From positions 186,001-250,000 of the forward strand of contig CAVPBI010000019.1 in the NCBI GenBank assembly GCA_963701735.1: DNA of 64,000 nt. The letters are read 5' to 3'. Below are positions 25,748-34,600 of this stretch, piece after piece. Position numbers and translations under genes: made by a program. This DNA is from CAWABB01 sp963701735. GTDB lineage: Bacteria; Bacteroidota; Ignavibacteria; UBA10030; UBA6906. Position 1 is the stretch's first letter. Each line of letters opens with the position of its first letter. The notes under the pieces were generated by a model. It was not told where the DNA came from and did no database searches. It worked only from the letters and a program-made list of their open reading frames with translations.

Positions 25748-28486
25748 ATGATCCACCGTCGGTTCGTCACATTACTGAGTCTGTTCGCTCTCCTGTTGTT
25801 CACGGGGTCGATCGCCTTTGGTCAGGCCACGAAGGTGGTCATCGAGGACAAGGACGATGGCACGGGATTCGCCGTCGTGGACGCGAACCTCACAGCGGGG
25901 CAGACGATTACGGTGTTTGCGATCGCGCGTGATGATGTCGACACGTTCATAGAGAATGTGCAGGTCGACGCCGACGGCTGGAGTCTGATCAATACCACCG
26001 GCGGTGTTGTGGGCGGCGACCTCAACCCCGCGGGGAACAGAAAGTCGGCGACGTTTACCGCGCGGAAAATCGGTTCGGCACAGATCAACGCCACAGTTAC
26101 CCCGCTCACCTCAATTCCCTCCGGTGTCCAGACGGTGATCGCCGGCGCTCCCGATCGCGTCGCGGTTGAGACGCAGGCGAACGGAGGAGGGACGGTTGTC
26201 CCGACGCAGAATCTTGCGTCCGGATCGTCCGTGACCGGATTCGCCATCACACGGGATGCATTCGATAACTTCGTTGCCAATGAGGCAGCCACCTGGTCTC
26301 TGCAGAGTATCACGGGTGGTATATCGCCGTCGGATCTGACTGCGAGCGGCGATGGAAAGAGCGCACAGTTCACTGGAGCGCTGGTTGGGACGGCGGAGAT
26401 CCAGGCCACAACGACGATCGGAGGGCTGACGGGCCTTTCAGGGACGATCACCGTGACCCCGGGGCCTGCCGCTCAACTTGCTTTCGTCCAGCAGCCGACG
26501 GACGGAGCGTCGGGCACGGCGATATCGCCGGCCGTAACGGTGCACATCCGGGACGCCGGTGGGAACCTGGTGACCACGTCGACCCAGACCGTGACAGTCG
26601 CCCTTGGCGCGAACCCGGGCGGTGGGACGCTGTCCGGGACGCTCTCTGTCGCGGCGGTGGGTGGGATAGCCACGTTCAGCAATCTGTCGATTGACAAGAT
26701 CGGGAACGGATACACGCTTGCGGCAAGCGCAGGCGGTCTGACGGGAGCGACATCGAGCACGTTCAATATCATCCTTGGTGGTGCGACGCAATTGGCTTTC
26801 GTCCAGCAGCCGACGGACGAGGCGTCAGGCACGGCGATATCGCCGGCGGTAACGGTGCACATCCGGGACGCCGGTGGGAACCTGGTGACCACGTCGACCC
26901 AGACCGTGACAGTCGCCCTTGGCGCGAACCCGGGCGGTGGGACGCTGTCCGGGACGCTCTCTGTCGCGGCGGTGGGTGGGATAGCCACGTTCAGCAATCT
27001 GTCGATTGACAAAGTTGGGAACGGGTACACGCTTGCGGCAAGCGCAGGCGGTCTGACGGGAGCGACATCGAGCACGTTCAATATCATCCTTGGTGGTGCG
27101 ACGCAATTGGCTTTCGTCCAGCAGCCGACGGACGAGGCGTCAGGCACGGCGATATCGCCGGCGGTAACGGTGCACATCCGGGACGCCGGTGGGAACCTGG
27201 TGACCACGTCGACCCAGACCGTGACAGTCGCCCTTGGCGCGAACCCGGGCGGTGGGACGCTGTCCGGGACGCTCTCTGTCGCGGCGGTGGGTGGGATAGC
27301 CACGTTCAGCAATCTGTCGATTGACAAAGTTGGGAACGGATACACGCTTGCGGCAAGCGCAGGCGGTCTGACGGGAGCGACATCGAGCACGTTCAATATC
27401 ATCCTTGGTGGTGCGACGCAATTGGCTTTCGTCCAGCAACCGACGGACGAGGCGTCAGGCACGGCGATATCGCCGGCGGTAACGGTGCACATCCGGGACG
27501 CCGGTGGGAACCTGGTGACCACGTCGACCCAGACCGTGACAGTCGCCCTTGGCGCGAACCCGGGCGGTGGGACGCTGTCCGGGACGCTCTCTGTCGCGGC
27601 GGTGGGTGGGATAGCCACGTTCAGCAATCTGTCGATTGACAAAGTTGGGAACGGGTACACGCTTGCGGCAAGCGCAGGCGGTCTGACGGGAGCGACATCG
27701 AGCACGTTCAATATCATCCTTGGTGGTGCGACGCAATTGGCTTTCGTCCAGCAACCGACGGACGAGGCGTCAGGCACGGCGATATCGCCGGCGGTAACGG
27801 TGCACATCCGGGACGCCGGTGGGAACCTGGTGACCACGTCGACCCAGACCGTGACAGTCGCCCTTGGCGCGAACCCGGGCGGTGGGACGCTGTCCGGGAC
27901 GCTCTCTGTCGCGGCGGTGGGTGGGATAGCCACGTTCAGCAATCTGTCGATTGACAAAGTTGGGAACGGATACACGCTTGCGGCAAGCGCAGGCGGTCTG
28001 ACGGGAGCGACATCGAGCACGTTCAATATCATCCTTGGTGGTGCGACGCAATTGGCTTTCGTCCAGCAACCGACGGACGGGGCGTCGGGCACGGCGATAT
28101 CGCCGGCGGTAACGGTGCACATCCGGGACGCCGGTGGGAACCTGGTGACCACGTCGACCCAGACCGTGACAGTCGCCCTTGGCGCGAACCCGGGCGGTGG
28201 GACGCTGTCCGGGACGCTCTCTGTCGCGGCGGTGGGTGGGATAGCCACGTTCAGCAATCTGTCGATTGACAAAGTTGGGAACGGATACACGCTTGCGGCA
28301 AGCGCAGGCGGTCTGACGGGAGCGACATCGAGCACGTTCAATATCATCCTTGGTGGTGCGACGCAATTGGCTTTCGTCCAGCAACCGACGGACGAGGCGT
28401 CAGGCACGGCGATATCGCCGGCGGTAACGGTGCACATCCGGGACGCCGGTGGGAACCTGGTGACCACGTCGACCCGAGGACCGTGA
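25748..28486 (+). CDS. giant repetitive surface protein, N-terminal part
   Basis: First 912 residues of a protein that continues in another frame at 28483-37020 (about 3,750 residues together). Signal peptide MIHRRFVTLLSLFALLLF, cleavage near FGQA. Two modules of about 100 residues of the VETxxxGxGTVVPxQxLASG type follow, then near-identical 105-residue Ig-like repeats beginning QLAFVQQPTD and containing AVTVHIRDAGGNLVT, GTLSVAAVGGIATFSNLSID and GYTLAASAGGLTGATS. These resemble bacterial Ig-like (invasin/Big_1-type) domains of adhesins. The frame is lost at 28471-28484, where the seventh repeat has CCCGAGGACCG instead of CCCAGACCG. The start upstream at 25523 is open, but ATG 25748 gives the signal peptide. 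Confidence 0.88.
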   Translation: MIHRRFVTLLSLFALLLFTGSIAFGQATKVVIEDKDDGTGFAVVDANLTAGQTITVFAIARDDVDTFIENVQVDADGWSLINTTGGVVGGDLNPAGNRKSATFTARKIGSAQINATVTPLTSIPSGVQTVIAGAPDRVAVETQANGGGTVVPTQNLASGSSVTGFAITRDAFDNFVANEAATWSLQSITGGISPSDLTASGDGKSAQFTGALVGTAEIQATTTIGGLTGLSGTITVTPGPAAQLAFVQQPTDGASGTAISPAVTVHIRDAGGNLVTTSTQTVTVALGANPGGGTLSGTLSVAAVGGIATFSNLSIDKIGNGYTLAASAGGLTGATSSTFNIILGGATQLAFVQQPTDEASGTAISPAVTVHIRDAGGNLVTTSTQTVTVALGANPGGGTLSGTLSVAAVGGIATFSNLSIDKVGNGYTLAASAGGLTGATSSTFNIILGGATQLAFVQQPTDEASGTAISPAVTVHIRDAGGNLVTTSTQTVTVALGANPGGGTLSGTLSVAAVGGIATFSNLSIDKVGNGYTLAASAGGLTGATSSTFNIILGGATQLAFVQQPTDEASGTAISPAVTVHIRDAGGNLVTTSTQTVTVALGANPGGGTLSGTLSVAAVGGIATFSNLSIDKVGNGYTLAASAGGLTGATSSTFNIILGGATQLAFVQQPTDEASGTAISPAVTVHIRDAGGNLVTTSTQTVTVALGANPGGGTLSGTLSVAAVGGIATFSNLSIDKVGNGYTLAASAGGLTGATSSTFNIILGGATQLAFVQQPTDGASGTAISPAVTVHIRDAGGNLVTTSTQTVTVALGANPGGGTLSGTLSVAAVGGIATFSNLSIDKVGNGYTLAASAGGLTGATSSTFNIILGGATQLAFVQQPTDEASGTAISPAVTVHIRDAGGNLVTTSTRGP

Positions 28487-28680
28487 CAGTCGCCCTTGGC
28501 GCGAACCCGGGCGGTGGGACGCTGTCCGGGACGCTCTCTGTCGCGGCGGTGGGTGGGATAGCCACGTTCAGCAATCTGTCGATTGACAAAGTTGGGAACG
28601 GGTACACGCTTGCGGCAAGCGCAGGCGGTCTGACGGGAGCGACATCGAGCACGTTCAACGTCACGGCTGGAGCGGCCACG
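26474..28680 (+). repeat. seven tandem 315-bp near-identical repeats
   Basis: Units start at 26474, 26789, 27104, 27419, 27734, 28049 and 28364, each at the codons for QLAFVQQPTD. Period 315 bases (105 codons); the last unit is 317 because of a 2-base net insertion. Units differ by only a few bases each (for example CAGCAGCCG versus CAGCAACCG, GGGAACGGG versus GGGAACGGA, GAGGCGTCAGG versus GGGGCGTCGGG), and the variants are shuffled between units, suggesting recent duplication and gene conversion. Three clearly diverged copies follow up to about 29640. Copy number in the assembly may be unreliable. Confidence 0.95.
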
Positions 28681-31600
28681 CAACTGGTCTTCATTCAGCA
28701 ACCGACCAACGCCGCCTCTGAAGTTGCGATCACACCGGCGGTGACGGTGCAATTGCGAGATGCCGCGGGCAACAACGTTACCTCTCCCGAACGGAGCGTG
28801 ACGCTGGCACTCGGCGCGAATCCGGGTGGTGGAGCCCTTTCCGGGACGCTCTCCGTCACCACAGTCAATGGCCTGGCGACATTCAGCACGCTCTCTCTTG
28901 ATAAAGTTGGGAATGGGTACACGCTTGTTGCGAGTTCGGCGCTCCCGGGTCCCGCGCTTGCGCAGGCCACTTCGAATGGCTTCAACATCACGGCCGGAGC
29001 CGCGACGCAGGTTGTGTTCCTGCAGCAGCCGAACAGCGCCGTCTCAGGGACGACGATTTCTCCGGCGGTGACAGTCCAGCTCCTGGATGCTGCGGGCAAT
29101 CTCGTCACCTCGCCGTCGCGCAACGTGACGGTCGCATTTGGTGCCAATCCCGGGGGCGGGACGCTTTCGGGCACCCTGACCGTTGCGAGCGTGAACGGTC
29201 TTGCGACGTTCAGCACGCTTTCCGTTGACAAAGCCGCGGCCGGATACACGCTCGTTGCGAGCTCGCCTTCGCCGGGGCCCGCGCTCACGACCGCCACCTC
29301 AACTCCATTTACCGTGACTGCCGGTCCGGCAGCGCAGCTTGCATTTGTGCAGCAGCCGTCGAATGCGCCGTCGGGCGCCACGATCAGTCCTCCCGTAACC
29401 GTGCAGCTGCGCGACGCCGCGGGGAATCCCGTCACGTCGCCCGAGCGCAACATCACGCTCGCCCTCGGAGCGAACCCCGGCGCGGGGATCCTGTCGGGCA
29501 CGCTGACCCATCTGACGTCCAATGGCATTGCCACGTTCAGCAATCTCTCTATCGACAAGGTTGGGACCGGCTACACGCTTGTCGCATCGCTCGCCCCGTT
29601 GACCGGGGCGACTTCAACACCGTTCAATATTTCGGCGGCGACCGCCACGAAGATCCGCGTTGAGACAGCGGCAGACGGTTCAGGAACCGTCGTTCCGGGG
29701 CAAACGCTCCCGTCGGGGTCGGCGCTGACCGTATACGCTATCGCCCGCGACGCGGCGGACAACTTCATCGGAAACGTGACGGCTTCTTCCTGGGTGCTTG
29801 ACAACCGCACCGGCGGCGTGCTGCCGGGAGACCTGGTTGCGGCTGGCGACAGCCGGAGCGCGGTGCTGACCGGCCGCATCACAGGCACGGCCCAGATTCG
29901 CGCGACGTTCGGCTCGCTGACCCCGGTGACGTCCGGTATCATCACAGTGATCGCCGGGGCTGCGGCAAAGGTCCGGGTGGAAACCGCGTCGGACGGGACG
30001 GGAGCTGTTGTGCCCCCGCAGACGCTGACATCAGGGTCGTCGCTGACGATGTACTCGGTCAGCCGGGACGCATCCGATAACTTCGTGGCGAACATCGCAG
30101 CAGCGTGGGACTACCAGAGCGTTACAGGCGGCGTGGTCCTCAGCGATCTCGACCCTGCGGGCGATGGCAGGAGTGCGGTCTTCGCCGGCAACGCGTCCGG
30201 CACGGCACAGATCCGTGCGACGGCAGGGCCGCTCACGCGTGTGCCGTCCGGCACCATTACCGTCGGCGCTTCGGTGGCCACAAAGATTCAGGTCGAGACA
30301 CAGCCTGACGGCAGCGGGACGATCGTTCCCGATCAGACGCTGGCATCCGGCTCGACCATCACGGTATACGCCGTGAGCCGCGATGGGTTCAACAATTTTG
30401 TCGCGAATGTCCCCGGCGTCTGGACGCTCCAGAACATCACCGGCGGCGTCGTCGCGGGCGACCTCGTGCCATCAGGTGACAGCCGGAGCGCTGTCCTGAC
30501 CGGCAGGGTGGTTGGAAGCGCGCGGATACGCGCGACGTCGGGCAGCTTGACCCCCACGAACTCGGGCGTCATCACTGTGAGCCCGGGGCCGGCGACACAG
30601 ATCAGAACAGAGACAGCTTCGGATGGCAGTGGCACGGTCGTGCCGGCCCAGGCGCTGGCATCGGGCGCGACGCTGACGGCGTATGCAATCACGCGCGACG
30701 CCTCGGGGAACTTCGTCGGGAACCCTGCCGCGACATGGACGCTGCAGAACATCACGGGCGGCGTAGTTCCGGGCGACCTTGACCCGGCGCCGGACAACCG
30801 CAGGGCAGTCTTCACGGCCAGGGGGATCGGCAGCGCAATCATCCAGGCGGCGAGCGGTGTCCTCACTGCCGTGCCTTCAGGGACGCTGACGGTCGGCGTG
30901 GGTGCGGCGGCGAAGGTGCGGGTTGAGACTCTGGCGAACGGCCTGGGCGTGGTGGTGCCGGCGATGACCCTTCCGGCGGACAGCGCGATCACGGTCTACG
31001 CTATCAGCAGGGATGCCTCCGACAACTTCATCGCAAATATCGCGGCCACCTGGGCGCTGCAGGGCAAGACCGGCGCGGTTGTGGACGAGGATCTCATCGC
31101 GGCCGGAGACGGCAAGAGCGCGGTCTTCAAGGCGCGTGGCATCGGAACGGCCCGCATTGCGGCAAGTTCAGATGGGTTGGCTGTTGTTCCGTCAGGCACG
31201 ATCACGGTTGCCGTCGGGCCCGCGCGCAGGTTGCTGATTACGGGTCCGGCCACCATGACAGCAGGCGTTCCAGGTAACCTGACCATCACTGCCATCGACG
31301 GCGGCGGCAATACTGCGGCCGGCTACACCGGGAACAAGAATCTTGTCTTCGGCGGTGCCGATCCATCGCCGAGCCCGTCCGAACCTCCCGAAGTTGTGGA
31401 CCGGAACGGCAACAGGGTCGATTTTGGCGGCGTGACCGTCATCCGGTTCACCAACGGCGTCGCAACCGTGACAGGGGGGACCAACGGCGTCCTCTACCTT
31501 TATAAGGCTCAGCGGGCGACCGTCTCCGTCACCGATGCGACATTGCTGATCGGATCGGGTGGGTCAGGCGACCTCATCGTGGATGTCGCTCCCGGCCCGC

Positions 31601-34600
31601 TCGGCGCCTTCCAGTTCGTTCTGGCGACTCCGCAAACGAGCGGGATTGCATTCCAGGGTGTGAACAATCTTACGGCCCTGGACGACTACGGGAATATTGC
31701 ATCCCAGTTCGACGCGACGACCAACAACGTGACGATCACGGCGGACTCGCCGCTGGCAGGCGCGGTGACAGGACTCGGCAACACCGGCGGCAACGTCCTC
31801 GATCGCGCGTCCGATTTCGTGAACGGGGTGGTCGATCTCACGGCGTACGGGATGGTCTATTCCGGCAAGGCCGGCGCCGGGAAATTCACCGCAACGTCCG
31901 CGTCAGGGAAGACCGGGTCGTCGGCCGACGTCGGCGTGAATCCGGGATCGGCAACCAAGCTTGTCGTTACGGGGGCCGCTTCCACGACGGCGGGTGACAC
32001 CCAGACCATCACCATCACCGCGAAGGATGCGGCGGAGAATACCGTCTTGGCCTACGATGGCCAAAAGGCCCTCACATTCGCAGGGGCCAACGCTTCGCCC
32101 GATCCGGCGGTGCCTCCCACCGTCACCGACAACACCGGCACGCCGATCCAGTTCGGACAGGCAACGAACGTCAACTTCACGGGAGGCGTCGCAACAGCTA
32201 CCATGACGTTGTACCGCGAGGAGACGGCGGTGGTCAGCGCGAGCGACGGGACCATTGGATCGTCGGGCAGTGACAATCTGACCGTCACGGTTGGCCGATC
32301 CGCATTCGCGAAGTTCATCATGGTTCTTCAAACCCCGCAGACGAATGCCGTGGCCTTCGCAGGTACAAACGCGGTGGCGGCGGCGGACGGGTTTGGAAAC
32401 CTTGTAATGGATTTCACCGCTGAAGCGGACAATGTCGCGTTCACGACTTCGCTGGCAGGCGTCGTGTCCGGCCTCGGCTCGCTCGGGAACAACGTGCTGA
32501 ATCAGGCGGCAGATTTCGTGAATGGCGTGGCTGACCTGACCGGGAAGCTAACCTACGCTGGCACGGCCGGAACGGGGGCGTTCACGGCAACCTCCGTGAG
32601 CGGGCGTTCCGGGAGCATCGACGGCATTCTGGTCTCTAACCCGGCTCCCGCGCTTGCCACGCTGGCGCCGACGACGGGCAACAGGACCTCCGTCGTGAAC
32701 CTCACTCTTACCGGCACGGAATTCATTCAGGATGTCACGGCCGTCTCTCTCGGGGAGTCGGTTTCTGTCGACTCGGTCATCGTTGAGAGTTCCGCGAAGC
32801 TTCGGGCGGTGGTTAATATTGATCGCAGCGCTGTGCTCGGACCGAGGGATGTGAGCGTGACCAACCCGGGGCCTGGCGGCGGCATTGCCTCGATCTCCGG
32901 GGTCTTCACTGTCACCGACATACCAACGATTGCCGGCGTCTCCCCGCCGAATGCCGTTCGAGGTCAGACGCTGGATTTGATCTTCACCGGGACGAATTTC
33001 CAGGAGGGCGTAAGCACGATCGGCCTTGTGGGCAGCAATATCCTGGTCAATTCCCAGACCGTGCTGAGCGACCGTCAGCTGCGTGCCAACGTCACCGCGA
33101 CGATTGACGCCGCCGATGGCATCCGCCACTTCACCGTCACCAACGCGGGGCAGTATGGTGGAACGTCGAACCCTATGGCGTTTTCGGTCGGATTGAATCC
33201 TGAGCCGACTGTGTTTCGCACAAGCCCGAGGGATATCGACCGTCTGCACACCGTCGAGGTGACGGTCACAGGCAACCATTTCTATAGCGGCCTCACCAGC
33301 GTAGACCCTGGTCCGGGAATCCGGGTCGTTTCAACGACCATCGATACGGTGACCCGGCTGCGGGCAACGCTGCAGGTCGCGGACACAGCGGCCACGGGCC
33401 TGCGAGCCTTCGCGGTGGTGAACGCACCTCCGGGCGGTGGGACCGCGGTGCTCGAGGACGGGTTGATCGTCACAAACCCTCGCCCTTCCATCACGAATCT
33501 CGTCCCGCAGAGCGGGAGCCGGCTCCAGACTGAAGACGTCGCTGTCACCGGGACAAACTTCATCTCCGGAGTGACGTCAATTGATTTCGGAGCGGATATC
33601 GTGGTCAACAGCGTGACCGTGTCGGGTCCGACCGCACTCGTGGCATCCGTCAGCATTGCCTCCGGCGCCGTGACCGGGCCGCGTGCGGTGATTGTGAGGA
33701 ATGCGGAGCCGGGTGGCGGAGCCGACACGCTCGAAAACGCATTCACGGTCTTTAACCCTGGCGCGGTTCTGACGTCTCTGTCGGTGTCCAGCGTTCTGAT
33801 CGGGAGCCCGGATCTGAACATACAGCTGACGGGAGACGCCTTTGTCGGTGAGTCGATCGTACGCCTGGACTCGCTGGAACTGCTGACAGGCTTCGTGAGC
33901 ACGACGACGCTGAACGCTGTGATCCCGGCCGGCGTGCTCGATACCGCGAAGGTCTTTGACGTTCAGGTGGTGAATCCCGGCGCGGGCCAGTCGAACACGC
34001 TGCCGTTCTCGGTGCTGAATCCCGTGCCGGTCCTCGCGGCTGTCGCACCGGATTCGGCGAACAGGCTTGACACCATTCAGGTCGTCCTCCAGGGCTCGGC
34101 GATCGTGCCCGGATTTACGTCGGTCGTGGTGGATCCGGCTGACGACATTGCCATTTCCGATATCGCCTGGCCCGACAGCGCGCACATCTCCGCGACGTTA
34201 GCCGTCGGCGCCTCCGCGGCCATCGGTCCGCGATCCATCAGCCTTTCCACCGTATCACCCGGCGGCGGAAGCTCGGAGTTTCTGCAATTCAAGATCGCGG
34301 GAAACCCGGTCCCGACGCTCACTGCCATCGAACCGGCAGTTGGTGCGCGGCTGGATTCGCTGGTGGTCCATCTCGTCGGAACAGACTTCATCGAGGGAAT
34401 CACGTCGGTGGACTTCGGGCCGGGGATCACCGTCGACAGCCTTATGGTGGAGAGCACCGACCGGCTGCAGGCTATCCTCAAGATCAGCGCGACCGCCCCG
34501 ACGGGCAGTCGACCTGTAGCAGTGTCGAATGCCGGTCCGGGAGGCGGGACGTCCAACACACGCGCCTTCCAGGTTAACAATCCGGTGCCCGAGTTCCACA

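Noticed and set aside
26474..28680. CRISPR array
   Set aside because: Units are 315 bases, contiguous and coding, with no short repeat-spacer alternation.
26473..28752. A 759-residue minus-strand frame across the tandem repeats
   Set aside because: The 315-base period is a multiple of three, so any frame open in one unit stays open in all. The plus strand has a signal peptide, known domains and a sorting domain; the minus frame has none.
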